From positions 62,001 through 126,000 of the forward strand of contig JAPCJR010000001.1 in the NCBI GenBank assembly GCA_027886865.1: a stretch of DNA of 64,000 nucleotides, in the 5' to 3' direction. Below are positions 24,531 through 32,799 of this stretch, in pieces. A program made the translations under genes and the position numbers. Each line of letters starts with the position of its first letter. Position 1 is the stretch's first letter. This DNA is from Nitrososphaerota archaeon. GTDB taxonomy: Archaea > Thermoproteota > Nitrososphaeria > Nitrososphaerales > UBA183. The notes below the pieces were generated by a model that was given only the letters and a program-made list of their open reading frames with translations, was not told where the DNA came from and did no database searches.

Positions 24531-25569
24531 CCTCTTCTGCGAGTTCGTCCGCTTCGCTTCGGAGCTCCTCGGTGGTCTCGGCGTAGATGTCCTCGAAGAG
24601 TGACCGCACGCCCGGCTGGGGTACCGTCTCTGCCCTCGAGATCGCTGCCTTGACCATGTTGAGCGTCTCCTGGTGCAGCCTCCCCTCGTACTGCTCGTCC
24701 CAGAGGCCGCGCTCCCTCAAATACCGCTGGAACCTCAAGATAGGGTCCTTCGACCGCATCAGCTCTACCTCTGCCGAGTCGCGGTATCGCGTCGGGTCGT
24801 CGGACGTGGAGTGAGCGCCCAGACGGTAGGTGACGGCTTCTATCAGCGTCGGGCCGCCGCCGCTCCTCGCCTTCTCTACGGCCGCGAGCGTAGCATTGTA
24901 TACAGCGAGCACGTCGTTTCCGTCGACTCGGACACCCTCAATGTTGTAAGCGGCCGCTTTCACGGCGAGAGAAGAGGTAGCGGTCTGCTGCGTCACCGGC
25001 ATCGATATGGCGTAACCGTTGTTCCTGCAGAAGAAGACCGTCGGCGTCCTGAAGACAGCCGCGAAGTTAAGCCCACTATGGAAGTCGTTGCTCGAGGTGC
25101 CGCCGTCCCCGAAGTATGCGATGGTACAGATCTTCTCTCTGCGCATCTTCGCGCCGAGAGCGACTCCCACTGCGTGCGGGAGCTGGGTGCAGAGGGGCGA
25201 TGATGGCGGGACGACGTTCAGGGCCCGGCTTCCCCAGTGCGATGGCATGGAGCGACCCTTCGAATGGTCATCGGCGTTCGCCATCAGCTGCGCAAGTATG
25301 GTTTCTAGCGTCATCCCTCTCGTGATCATCACGCCCGAGGACCTGTAGTCTGGGAACAGCCAATCTTCAGGACGGAGTGCAAGGGCGCTCCCTACAAGCG
25401 CCGCTTCCTCGCCTTCGGTCGGGACGTAAAAGCCAATCCTCCCCTGCCTCTGCAGGTTGACGGCCTGAGAATCGAAGGTCCGTGTCAGCACCATGAGTTC
25501 GTAGAATTTCTTCAGCTGGCCGTCTGGTAGCCTCTTTCCTTCCTGCGTGTCGAAGGACATCTCGGCCAT
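24517..25569 (-). CDS. 2-oxoacid dehydrogenase E1 component, alpha subunit
   Basis: This protein of about 350 residues binds thiamine diphosphate, with the motif GDGG followed about 25 residues later by RNNGYAIS. GRIGFYVPTEGEEAA near the N-terminus is typical of E1 alpha proteins. The usual phosphorylation-loop region contains YRLGAHSTSDDPTRYR, conserved in branched-chain and pyruvate dehydrogenases. The start could be GTG at 25611, but the TATA-like element at 25619-25629 lies too close for a transcript to include it, so ATG at 25569 is preferred. Substrate choice between pyruvate and branched-chain oxoacids is open. Confidence 0.92.
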   Translation of the reverse strand: MAEMSFDTQEGKRLPDGQLKKFYELMVLTRTFDSQAVNLQRQGRIGFYVPTEGEEAALVGSALALRPEDWLFPDYRSSGVMITRGMTLETILAQLMANADDHSKGRSMPSHWGSRALNVVPPSSPLCTQLPHAVGVALGAKMRREKICTIAYFGDGGTSSNDFHSGLNFAAVFRTPTVFFCRNNGYAISMPVTQQTATSSLAVKAAAYNIEGVRVDGNDVLAVYNATLAAVEKARSGGGPTLIEAVTYRLGAHSTSDDPTRYRDSAEVELMRSKDPILRFQRYLRERGLWDEQYEGRLHQETLNMVKAAISRAETVPQPGVRSLFEDIYAETTEELRSEADELAEEVGEA

Positions 25570-25618
25570 TGTCTTGGTCACGGGGACCGCAGCGTAAAAG
25601 ACTTGTGACACAGATATG

Positions 25619-25629
25619 CTAAATATAAC
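25619..25629. promoter_or_regulatory. TATA-like box between E1 alpha and the ACT-domain gene
   Basis: CTAAATATAAC is the AT-rich core of this divergent gap. It lies about 30 bp before the TTG of the ACT-domain gene at 25654, which suits a leaderless transcript, and about 55 bp before the preferred E1 alpha ATG, which would then have a leader of roughly 28 nt. Confidence 0.45.
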
Positions 25630-25653
25630 ACGATTGCCATATTTGGAGCGGGT

Positions 25654-26325
25654 TTGCCAAATACTACGACCATTGTGGAGAGGGTGATACAGAGAGACGC
25701 TGCAATTAGAAACGACCTGGCCAGAGGGCTGATTAACGTGAGGGCCCTGGCCAGGTACATCCAGGAAGAGGCGAGGAAGGATGGAATCGAACTATCCGTT
25801 GAGGCGCTCATTGGGGCGATCCGGAGGTACGACGTCCGGGGGAGCATGGCGGCTCACCGAGGTACCGGCAGTCTGCTGAAGAAACTGACGATGAGGAACA
25901 AGATCGTCGATGTCGCGATTCTGAACGACCCCGAGATCACGGCCGCGCTGGCCAAATTCGCTTCCACAATAGACTACAGCCTCGGGGAGACATTCAGGCT
26001 CGTCTCGGGTGTCGAATCGATCCGGGTGGTCATAGACGAGAAGAACCTGGACAAGATGAAGAGCATCATTCCGAAGAAGAACATTCCCAAGATCTCCACT
26101 GGGCTGGCTGAGATCATAGTATCGATGTCTGAGGTCGCAGACACCACTCCGGGAGTGGTCTCAGACGTTACGACCGAGCTGGCGATGAACGGCATCAACA
26201 TGATAGAGTTCATGAGCTGCGTCCCGGAGCTGATAATAGTGGTCGACGAGAAGGACGCGCTACGAAGCTACGACGCAATAGAGAAGCTGACCAGGTCGCT
26301 GACTGGGAATGACCCTAAGACTTAA
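25654..26325 (+). CDS. ACT-domain regulator-like protein
   Basis: This 223-residue protein has an N-terminal helical part (about 1-65) that could be a winged helix, including ALIGAIRRYDVRGS. Two ACT-like beta-alpha-beta repeats follow: about 80-140, and about 150-215 with VADTTPGVVSDVTTELAMNG, the pattern of aspartate-kinase-type ACT modules. ACT domains bind amino acids, so an amino-acid-responsive regulator is plausible. The start is TTG. It is divergent from the E1 genes, so control of the dehydrogenase is possible but unproven. Confidence 0.8.
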   Translation: MPNTTTIVERVIQRDAAIRNDLARGLINVRALARYIQEEARKDGIELSVEALIGAIRRYDVRGSMAAHRGTGSLLKKLTMRNKIVDVAILNDPEITAALAKFASTIDYSLGETFRLVSGVESIRVVIDEKNLDKMKSIIPKKNIPKISTGLAEIIVSMSEVADTTPGVVSDVTTELAMNGINMIEFMSCVPELIIVVDEKDALRSYDAIEKLTRSLTGNDPKT

Positions 26326-26357
26326 CACTGCGCTGGTCTCATCCGCGTGACTTGAGC

Positions 26358-26612
26358 ATGAGCAAACCACCGACGATGTTCGATTCCATAAGGCTGATCT
26401 TGTTGCTCGCCGTCATATTCCTTCTGTCATTACTGGGTACGAACATAATTGGCGCCCCCATAATCACTGCACTTGCCTACTTCATCGTGCAGTACAGAAG
26501 GAGAATCAGGGTATTAGAGAACCGTCTGTCTGACGCGGGGACCTCCGCGGCTCAGGGGAGCACACCACCCCCACCCGAACCGCCTGCACCTCCCACGTCC
26601 ACGGACGCCTGA
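26358..26612 (+). CDS. Small membrane protein with proline-rich tail
   Basis: This 84-residue protein has a hydrophobic hairpin (about residues 9-42, two helices separated by GTNIIGAP), a basic stretch YRRRIRVLENRL and a Pro/Ala/Ser-rich tail. A TTG six bases upstream is an alternative start. The tail overlaps the end of the opposite-strand acetyltransferase gene by 61 bp. Function unknown. Confidence 0.6.
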   Translation: MSKPPTMFDSIRLILLLAVIFLLSLLGTNIIGAPIITALAYFIVQYRRRIRVLENRLSDAGTSAAQGSTPPPPEPPAPPTSTDA

Positions 26613-27076
26613 GCCGTTGCTGACTTGGGGTTCAGGGACATCAGGATCGCATCGTCCCCGTTGGAATAGTACTTCCTCAATCTGCCCGTCCTGACGAACG
26701 AGAGATGTTCATACAGGGCGATGGCCGCCGCGTTGTTTACGCTAACCTGAAGGTATACGCGGGCAGTCCTCTTCGAGAGATAGCCGAGCTCGGCTTGCAT
26801 GAGCAGACGGGCGATCCCGCGCCTCCTGCTCCCTGAGCGGACAGCTATGGAGTAGATCATCGCCTCCTCGGCCCGGGAAGCCGCCGCGACGTATCCCAGC
26901 ACGAGGCCGTCCTCCTCCGCGACGAAGAAACCCCCAGGCTCCACCGAGAGCAGCTGCGAGAAGGTGAACAGGTCGTAGGGGTCGGGGAACGCCTCTCTTT
27001 CGACCTCAAGGACCTGGTCGAGGTCCTTCTCACGGCAGGGTCTTATGATGTAGGACGAGCCGCCTGAGAGCTCCAT
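26552..27076 (-). CDS. GNAT N-acetyltransferase, RimI/Ard1-like
   Basis: This protein of about 174 residues has the GNAT fold. It begins YIIRPCREKDLDQVLEVEREAF and carries the acetyl-CoA motif SGSRRRGIARLLM. Later NNAAAIALYEHLSFVRTG and LRKYYSNGDDAILM match RimI-type protein N-terminal acetyltransferases of archaea. The catalytic fold ends near residue 150. About 22 extra residues, very Gly-rich, are encoded opposite the proline-rich tail of the neighbouring gene. ATG at 27076 is chosen over earlier in-frame codons because the domain starts there and a TATA-like GCTTAATCA is about 32 bp upstream. Confidence 0.88.
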   Translation of the reverse strand: MELSGGSSYIIRPCREKDLDQVLEVEREAFPDPYDLFTFSQLLSVEPGGFFVAEEDGLVLGYVAAASRAEEAMIYSIAVRSGSRRRGIARLLMQAELGYLSKRTARVYLQVSVNNAAAIALYEHLSFVRTGRLRKYYSNGDDAILMSLNPKSATAQASVDVGGAGGSGGGGVLP

Positions 27077-27122
27077 CTTCTCACTCGGGTATGAGGGGGG
27101 GTGTGTGATTAAGCCTGTGGGA

Positions 27123-28121
27123 CTACGGATGGCGGGCCCCGCCGAACCCCTTGTAGTTGGACTTGTCCACGACCCTCTCCACCGGCTGCCCCCTGATGAA
27201 ACGAAGGACGTTCTCGAACGCATGTCTCTGACCCTCCCCGATCGCCTCCGGCACTCCGTCCGCGTTGTGCGGGCTGCCCAAGAAGTTAGGGAGTTCGAAG
27301 AACGGAAAGTCGGGTGAGAACGTCTCTCCTTTCTTCGGGTACTTCCACCAGACGTCGATCCCCGCCTTGAAACGTGGATGTGCCTTCAGATGCGCGTAGA
27401 GGTCTGGCTGTGAGATTATCGGGCCTCTGGCGACGTTAACCAGGATTGCGTCCTCCTTCATCAGCCCGAGCCTCCTCGCGTCGATGAGGTCCCGAGTGTG
27501 GATGTTCAACGGGATTGAGATTACCACGAAATCAGATCGCTTCAGTAGTTCGCCTAGGCGGTCCATCTTCCAGACAGCGTCGAAGCTGGGGACGGCCTTG
27601 CCAGACGTATTGATCCCGATCGTCCTCATGTTCAACGCCTTGGCGACCCTCGCAACTGACTGCCCTATCCCTCCGGCGCCCACCACCCCCATCGTCTTGC
27701 CGGCTAGGAATATCCCATCCGTGGAGACTTCGAAGGTGCCCTTCCGCAGCCTGTCGTGGTTACGGTTGAGGTGTTTCGTGAAGAACAGGATCATCCCGAA
27801 CACGTGCTCGGCGATTGGTTCCTTGTATGCCCCGCCGTTCGAGCATACGGTCACGTCGTCCGGTATTGAAGTGAAGTCGATGAAGTCCACCCCAGCGGAC
27901 ATGGATTGCAGTAGTTTCATGTTCGGGAAGTCTTCGAATAGCTTCTTGTTCACGAGGCCGCTCGCTAGCAGGACGAGCGCTTCGACGTCCCCTCTTCGAC
28001 GCGCGTCTATCGCCTGCAGCTTCTTCACCTCGAAGTCGGCTCGGGAGACCTTGGACACTTGCTTCACGATGTCCTGGGGTATCTCCATGTCTGTCGCGAC
28101 TATCTTCTTGTCTGCAGCCAT
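27123..28121 (-). CDS. D-isomer-specific 2-hydroxyacid dehydrogenase
   Basis: This 332-residue NAD(P)-dependent enzyme would interconvert a 2-hydroxy acid and a 2-oxo acid. The Rossmann motif is VVGAGGIGQSVA (about 145-156). The catalytic Arg lies in NVARGP, a Glu in the DVWW...GETF region, and the catalytic His in SPHNAD. It follows the MFS gene by 21 bp but appears to have its own promoter: GGATAAATAG, about 25 bp upstream of the ATG, encodes the last codons of the MFS gene. Neighbours suggest a sugar-acid or hydroxy-acid substrate. Confidence 0.92.
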   Translation of the reverse strand: MAADKKIVATDMEIPQDIVKQVSKVSRADFEVKKLQAIDARRRGDVEALVLLASGLVNKKLFEDFPNMKLLQSMSAGVDFIDFTSIPDDVTVCSNGGAYKEPIAEHVFGMILFFTKHLNRNHDRLRKGTFEVSTDGIFLAGKTMGVVGAGGIGQSVARVAKALNMRTIGINTSGKAVPSFDAVWKMDRLGELLKRSDFVVISIPLNIHTRDLIDARRLGLMKEDAILVNVARGPIISQPDLYAHLKAHPRFKAGIDVWWKYPKKGETFSPDFPFFELPNFLGSPHNADGVPEAIGEGQRHAFENVLRFIRGQPVERVVDKSNYKGFGGARHP

Positions 28122-28142
28122 CCGCGCACTTCTCGCAACGTT

Positions 28143-29444
28143 CTATTTATCCGTGGCCCGGCCGATTTCTCTGGATATCCCTAGGACCAGGAGCTCTTCG
28201 GGGGGCTTGGAACCCCTGAAGAAGGCGAGAAGAGCCAGCGACGCGGCCACATAGCTCGCCACGCCGAGCACGAAGGGTAATGTGAGCAACCCGTCCCCCA
28301 AGAAGAGGCCTCCGGCATATGTCCCAAGCGTGGCGCCGACTCCCCACGCCGTGAAAGTGATCCCCGTCGCGGTCGCCCTCTCCAGTTCGGGGACGATGCC
28401 CATCGTGTATGACAGTAGGATTGCCCAGGACATCGCCTCCAGCACGCTGCGGAGCACGAACAGACCGGCGGCTCCCTCGAACGTGCCCACTATCGGCATC
28501 AAAGCGAGGAACGCCGCTGCGGCCAGCCCCGTCGCCGCGCTGGAGGCCAGAGTCCCTCTCCTCCTCACAAGTACAGGTATGATTGGGATGATGATCAGGG
28601 AGGCGCCGTTGGCAAGAGCGGTCCACGCGCCTACCGTATCTTCCGAGACGCCAAAGTTGAGAGCGTACCAGGTCGGAAGCAGCTGGACCAACGTCCCCAG
28701 ACCCAATCCCGTGAGCGCGAATATCGCGGATAGCTTCGCCATCACTGACCACGACGACACGCGCAACCCGGCGCGCATCCTTCTGGGCGCATCCACGACG
28801 GCGGATGCAACCGTTCCGGGGACAGAGATGGGGGAGGTGTCCCTCCTCTCGACGAAGAACAGGAGAGGTAGCACTGAGGCCACCACTATCCCCGACATCA
28901 GGAAGTACGAGGCCGAGTGGGCGGCGCTTGAGCTCTCCCCGAGAATGCGGATCAGCCACGCCGGCACCACGCTGAGCAGCGCACCGATGCTGAGTCCAAG
29001 GGTGAAGATCCCTTGGCTGAGCCCGAAGAGCGTCGTCCTGTTACCCTCGGAAGTCGAACGCGCAAGGAGGGGGATGATCGCCGGGTTCCCCATGGCATAG
29101 GCGAAGCCTCCGGCAAATCCGACTCCGCCGAGCGCGCTGGCGAAGATCAACCAGGCGGAGTCAAGAGTGAGCCCAAAGATGGCGTAGGACAAGCACGGTA
29201 TCAGGCTGCCCACGACGATGAACCACTTCCTCCCATATCGGTCGGCCAGGAATCCCATCGGAATCAGCCCGACGGCATTGGATAGCGCGCTCACGGCGTA
29301 GATTACGCCGATGACGGAGGGGTCGTAACCGATCTCGGTCAGATAGACCAGAGGCACGACGTTCATGTAGCCGATGGGGACCGTGTTGAGTAGGATGGAA
29401 GCTAGGAGCAGCTTCCCTCCCCGGCTGAGGAGCTTGTCCCCCAT
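28143..29444 (-). CDS. MFS transporter
   Basis: This protein of about 433 residues has twelve predicted membrane helices. The MFS signature between helices 2 and 3 reads GFLADRYGRKW. The central cytoplasmic loop lies near residues 190-225. ATG at 29444 is preferred over ATG 29459 because a TATA-like ACAATAAC is centred about 28 bp upstream of 29444. It sits between a hydroxyacid dehydrogenase and an HpcH/HpaI aldolase on the same strand, so uptake of an organic acid for these enzymes is a reasonable inference. Confidence 0.9.
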   Translation of the reverse strand: MGDKLLSRGGKLLLASILLNTVPIGYMNVVPLVYLTEIGYDPSVIGVIYAVSALSNAVGLIPMGFLADRYGRKWFIVVGSLIPCLSYAIFGLTLDSAWLIFASALGGVGFAGGFAYAMGNPAIIPLLARSTSEGNRTTLFGLSQGIFTLGLSIGALLSVVPAWLIRILGESSSAAHSASYFLMSGIVVASVLPLLFFVERRDTSPISVPGTVASAVVDAPRRMRAGLRVSSWSVMAKLSAIFALTGLGLGTLVQLLPTWYALNFGVSEDTVGAWTALANGASLIIIPIIPVLVRRRGTLASSAATGLAAAAFLALMPIVGTFEGAAGLFVLRSVLEAMSWAILLSYTMGIVPELERATATGITFTAWGVGATLGTYAGGLFLGDGLLTLPFVLGVASYVAASLALLAFFRGSKPPEELLVLGISREIGRATDK

Positions 29445-29541
29445 GGTCACAAGACCCATGCCGCGGCGTTATTGTCCTTTGGCGAGGTCTCAGGCGCAGG
29501 ATGGGCGCGGCTGGATATCCACCAGGAAGACCTTCTCGCCG

Positions 29542-30363
29542 CTAGTCCATTGCCAGGGCCTTGCGGGTCAGTCCGCCGTAGTGTCTCATCCAGTCCAGCA
29601 GGATGGAGACGTCGAAGCCTATGCAGTAGTCTCTTACACCTAGGTCGGAGTACCGCTTCAAGGTCTTCTCGTAGCCGGCGGCGCCAGAAGTGTAGTTCGA
29701 CCCGAGCTCAGCCCTCGGGTGCTTGTCGTACTTGAGCGAAAGCTTGATCGTGTGCTCTTCAGCTTCCCGGACCTTCGGGTTGGAGAAGTCTCCGGCCAGC
29801 CCTATCGACATCGCGTAGTCGCACGGTCCGAACTGGATCATGTCGACGTCGGTCATGTTCAAGACGTCTTCGAGCTTGTCGTAGAGGGGCTTCTTCTCTA
29901 TCATGATCGCGATTACGACGTCTTTTGCGTATCTGATGAAGTTCTTGGACCCGTTCTCTATCGAGTAGCCTTCTATCCTGTGCATCCAGCATCCGTTCAT
30001 CCCCTCAGGCTCCGGCCTCACCGCCTTCACTCCGTCTTCAACCTCCTTCACGGTCCTGAAGTCGGCGAACATGACGTTCTGGAAACCCGCGCCTATCGAG
30101 CGCTGCGCCAGGAAGTAGCTCGGCACCGGGTCGATCTTGATCATGGTCGACATATCGTAGAGCTCGGATGCCCTTGCGAGGTTCTCGAGGGCGTAGAGGT
30201 CGAAGGGCGCGTACACACTGCTGAACTCGACATAGTCCATCATCTGAGAGTTGCCCACCACCTCCATGATTCCGGGCCAGGAGCTGTGTATGTGGGTGCC
30301 CAGCGTCGGCTTGCCCGCCCTCAGGAGCTCCCTAAGCTTGTTGCGTCTCAAGATCGGTGTCAT
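29542..30363 (-). CDS. HpcH/HpaI-family aldolase
   Basis: This 273-residue TIM-barrel protein resembles class II pyruvate aldolases of the HpcH/HpaI family (4-hydroxy-2-oxoheptanedioate or 2-keto-3-deoxy sugar-acid aldolases). It starts RRNKLRELLRAGKPTLGTHI. MIQFGPCDYAMSIGL near 195 is the usual C-terminal metal/substrate region. The early His that acts as base in related aldolases may be in THIHSSWP. ATG at 30363 is supported by a TATA-like GCTTATATC about 29 bp upstream. Confidence 0.85.
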   Translation of the reverse strand: MTPILRRNKLRELLRAGKPTLGTHIHSSWPGIMEVVGNSQMMDYVEFSSVYAPFDLYALENLARASELYDMSTMIKIDPVPSYFLAQRSIGAGFQNVMFADFRTVKEVEDGVKAVRPEPEGMNGCWMHRIEGYSIENGSKNFIRYAKDVVIAIMIEKKPLYDKLEDVLNMTDVDMIQFGPCDYAMSIGLAGDFSNPKVREAEEHTIKLSLKYDKHPRAELGSNYTSGAAGYEKTLKRYSDLGVRDYCIGFDVSILLDWMRHYGGLTRKALAMD

Positions 30364-30389
30364 GAATCGGGTGCGCGCGAGCCCGAGGC

Positions 30390-30423
30390 GATATAAGCTC
30401 TGTCGGTGGTTCACTCTTAATAG
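30390..30423. promoter_or_regulatory. Divergent promoters of aldolase and SDR genes
   Basis: Two separate TATA-like boxes occur here. GATATAAGC at 30390-30398 serves the minus-strand aldolase, about 29 bp from its ATG. CTTAATAG at 30416-30423 serves the plus-strand SDR, about 27 bp from its GTG. The spacing is consistent with leaderless transcripts on both sides. Confidence 0.5.
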
Positions 30424-30445
30424 GGTGCGCGGGTGACAATGGACC

Positions 30446-31222
30446 GTGCAAAGGTTCGTCGGAAAGACCGTTCTTGTCACGGGGGCGGGCTACGGAATCG
30501 GTCGGGCCGTAGCTCTCCGGTTCGCGAAAGAGGGTGCCAAGGTAGGTGTGCTCGACCTTGACCAACAGAGAGCGGAGGAGACGGTGAAACTGATGTCGGG
30601 AATGGGTGCTAGCGCCCATTTTGTAAGGACCGACGTCTCAAACTCGGCAGACGTGAAGAGGGCCGTGGATGAGGTCTCGGCAAAGCTGGGCCCCATCGAT
30701 ATTCTCGTGAACAATGCGGGGATCCGGTACATCAGGAAAGTCCTAGAGACTACAGACGAGGAATGGAATAGGACCCTGGCCGTGAACCTCACCGGGATGT
30801 TCTATGCTGCTAGGGCAGTGGCCCCCCAGATGCTCGCGAAGGGTGGGGGCAAGATAGTGAATGTCGGTTCTATGAGCGGATTGATCGGTCAGACGGGACG
30901 CGCCGCCTATGGCGCTACCAAGGCAGGGGCGCTGCAGCTCGCCAGGTCGCTGGCCATCGAGTTGGGCCCTACAATCAACGTGAACGCGGTCGCGCCCGGC
31001 TACATCGCCGGGACGGGAATGATGGTCGAGGTCGACAAAGACACCAAGACCGTCAACTGGATGGTCGCGAGCACACCAGCCCATCGCGCTGGGACAGCGG
31101 ATGACGTCGCAGCCGCTGTGGCATTCTTAGCCTCAGATGACGCGTCTTTCATAACAGGTGCAACTCTGGTAGTCGATGGTGGATTCAGCGCTGTGAGGTA
31201 CATGCCGGCAGGCCAGTTCTAG
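30446..31222 (+). CDS. Short-chain dehydrogenase/reductase
   Basis: This 258-residue classical SDR uses NAD(P). The cofactor motif is TGAGYGIG (about 11-18), NNAG lies near 88, the active-site Ser is in VGSMSG and YxxxK reads YGATK. Asp at the end of the second strand (VLDLD) favours NAD over NADP. The start is GTG with a TATA-like box 27 bp upstream. It is divergent from the aldolase gene, so oxidation of a sugar-like or hydroxy-acid substrate in one pathway is plausible. Confidence 0.92.
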   Translation: MQRFVGKTVLVTGAGYGIGRAVALRFAKEGAKVGVLDLDQQRAEETVKLMSGMGASAHFVRTDVSNSADVKRAVDEVSAKLGPIDILVNNAGIRYIRKVLETTDEEWNRTLAVNLTGMFYAARAVAPQMLAKGGGKIVNVGSMSGLIGQTGRAAYGATKAGALQLARSLAIELGPTINVNAVAPGYIAGTGMMVEVDKDTKTVNWMVASTPAHRAGTADDVAAAVAFLASDDASFITGATLVVDGGFSAVRYMPAGQF

Positions 31223-31229
31223 AGGGGCG

Positions 31230-31517
31230 CTAATAGCCCTCTCCGAACGTCGCCAGGAAACCCTTCATCTTGCGGTATGTGTCGAGGAACTCAAGGCCCC
31301 GAGGCGTGACCCCGTAGTAGACTTCGTTGCCCTCGATGGCCTTCGTGACCAGCCCGAAGGAGCAGAGGCTCTCGACCATGGTCTTCAGCCTGTCGACCGG
31401 GACGCCTACCCCGTAAGAGACGCGCGTTATCCTCCCTCCTTCCGGGTACCTCCTGATGACCTCGAGGACGGTCGCGTAGAGGTCGGCTCTTGAGCGCTTG
31501 GTGTTCCCCAACGGCAC
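31230..31517 (-). CDS. Small winged-helix protein
   Basis: This 95-residue protein has the archaeal single-domain winged-helix layout: DLYATVLEVIRRYPEGGRITRVSYGVGVP, then PVDRLKTMVESLCSFGLV as recognition region and the wing NEVYYGVTPRGLEFLDTY. Such proteins are common archaeal regulators. It starts with GTG, 6 bp after the stop of the bactofilin-like gene, and is the last gene of an apparent ATPase-permease-bactofilin-regulator cluster. It may control that cluster. Confidence 0.85.
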   Translation of the reverse strand: MPLGNTKRSRADLYATVLEVIRRYPEGGRITRVSYGVGVPVDRLKTMVESLCSFGLVTKAIEGNEVYYGVTPRGLEFLDTYRKMKGFLATFGEGY

Positions 31518-31523
31518 GGCCCC

Positions 31524-32762
31524 CTAAAAGGGAGGGTCCTTCAGCTTGTCCACCTTCCTTACTGGACGCGCTATCTTGACGTGACCATCCACTGTGAGCT
31601 TGCTGACGTAGGTGACCTCATCCACGTCGCAGCCCGACCCCAGCTGGACAGTCTCGGCGAATATTCGTCCTGCTCTCGAACCCGGACCTATCACAACCCG
31701 TGAGGCGTAGACGTCCTGCACACGGCTCGTCGAGGTCTGGAACCGGAGCCGCTGGCCCAGGACGAAGGCGCTGACCCCGGGTCCGCTCTCTCCGACCTCG
31801 ACGTTCTCCCCGATTATCGGTCCGGCGCACCTCGTGCCGCTCCTGACCAGAACGGACTTTGCCTTCAGACCATCCTGCGTCTCAACCGAGCCGAAGACCT
31901 CCGCTTCATTCGTCACAAGCGCTTTCTTCGCGGAGAACTTCCCGCTCACCCTGAGACTCTCGCCGCTGAATCCGTCGCCCACGGCCGTCGCCCCATAGAC
32001 GTCCAGCCGGTCGGAGGTGCTGAGCGACCCGGCCACATCCAGCTTCCCCTTGACTTCGACCCGGACGGCCTTGCAGTCGCCCGATACCGAGGCCACGCCG
32101 GCTATCTCTATCTGGTCGCACTCGAGGTCGCCTTTGGCCTCGAGCTTGCCGGCGGCGGTTATGCTTCGGCCCTTGGAGCCCGCAGCGAGCGATCCAACCC
32201 CATAGACCTGGAGTTCGCCGAAATCCAGCCTCGACGAGCTCTCGAACTTGCCCCCCACGTTTATCGTGCCCGTGATGGCGCCTCCACCGATCTCAGCCTT
32301 CCCACCCACACGGAGCTCCTTGACGTCGAGCTTCCCGCGCGCCTCGATCTTACCTCCGACCTCGACCAGTTCGGCCTGCAGTGATTCTGATATTTCAGCG
32401 GTCCCACCCACCCTCATCCTCTTGCAGGAAACGGACCGAGCGTTCACGCGGCCTCCGACGTCAACATCCTCGGCCTTCATGGTCCCCTTTACCTCTATCG
32501 CGTTGGACACATCCAGCTTGGCGTGGACCGTCAGGTTGCCGGAGACCACGAGCTTACCCGAGCGCTCTACGGTCAGGCTCTCGCACTCCAGGTCGCAATC
32601 CACTGTGGCGCTGCCTCCGAAGCGCGCCTCGCCCGTCACGACGACCAAGTTCCCTTCGGCCGCGCGTATGGTCGCTCCTTGCGCAACGTCGAGCCCGCCT
32701 TCGACGCGGCCGAGCCTCGCAGAGGCACCGCGTGGGACGCTTACGTCTCCCATCAGGCGCAC
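31524..32762 (-). CDS. Large bactofilin-like (polymer-forming cytoskeletal) beta-helix protein
   Basis: This 412-residue protein consists almost entirely of short beta-strand repeats with a period near 18-20 residues, typified by VGGKAEIGGG and VKGKLDVAGSL. The pattern is that of bactofilins (polymer-forming cytoskeletal family), which form right-handed beta-helix filaments. Typical bactofilins have 120-200 residues, so this is about twice as long. There is no signal peptide or membrane helix. The start is GTG at 32762, with an ATG 9 bp later. It follows the permease gene by 37 bp and is followed by a winged-helix gene after 6 bp, so membrane-linked scaffolding for the exporter is a hypothesis. 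Confidence 0.8.
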   Translation of the reverse strand: MRLMGDVSVPRGASARLGRVEGGLDVAQGATIRAAEGNLVVVTGEARFGGSATVDCDLECESLTVERSGKLVVSGNLTVHAKLDVSNAIEVKGTMKAEDVDVGGRVNARSVSCKRMRVGGTAEISESLQAELVEVGGKIEARGKLDVKELRVGGKAEIGGGAITGTINVGGKFESSSRLDFGELQVYGVGSLAAGSKGRSITAAGKLEAKGDLECDQIEIAGVASVSGDCKAVRVEVKGKLDVAGSLSTSDRLDVYGATAVGDGFSGESLRVSGKFSAKKALVTNEAEVFGSVETQDGLKAKSVLVRSGTRCAGPIIGENVEVGESGPGVSAFVLGQRLRFQTSTSRVQDVYASRVVIGPGSRAGRIFAETVQLGSGCDVDEVTYVSKLTVDGHVKIARPVRKVDKLKDPPF

Positions 32763-32799
32763 GCCCCCGTTTTCCAGAGAACTCTCGTCTCCATGCCAA

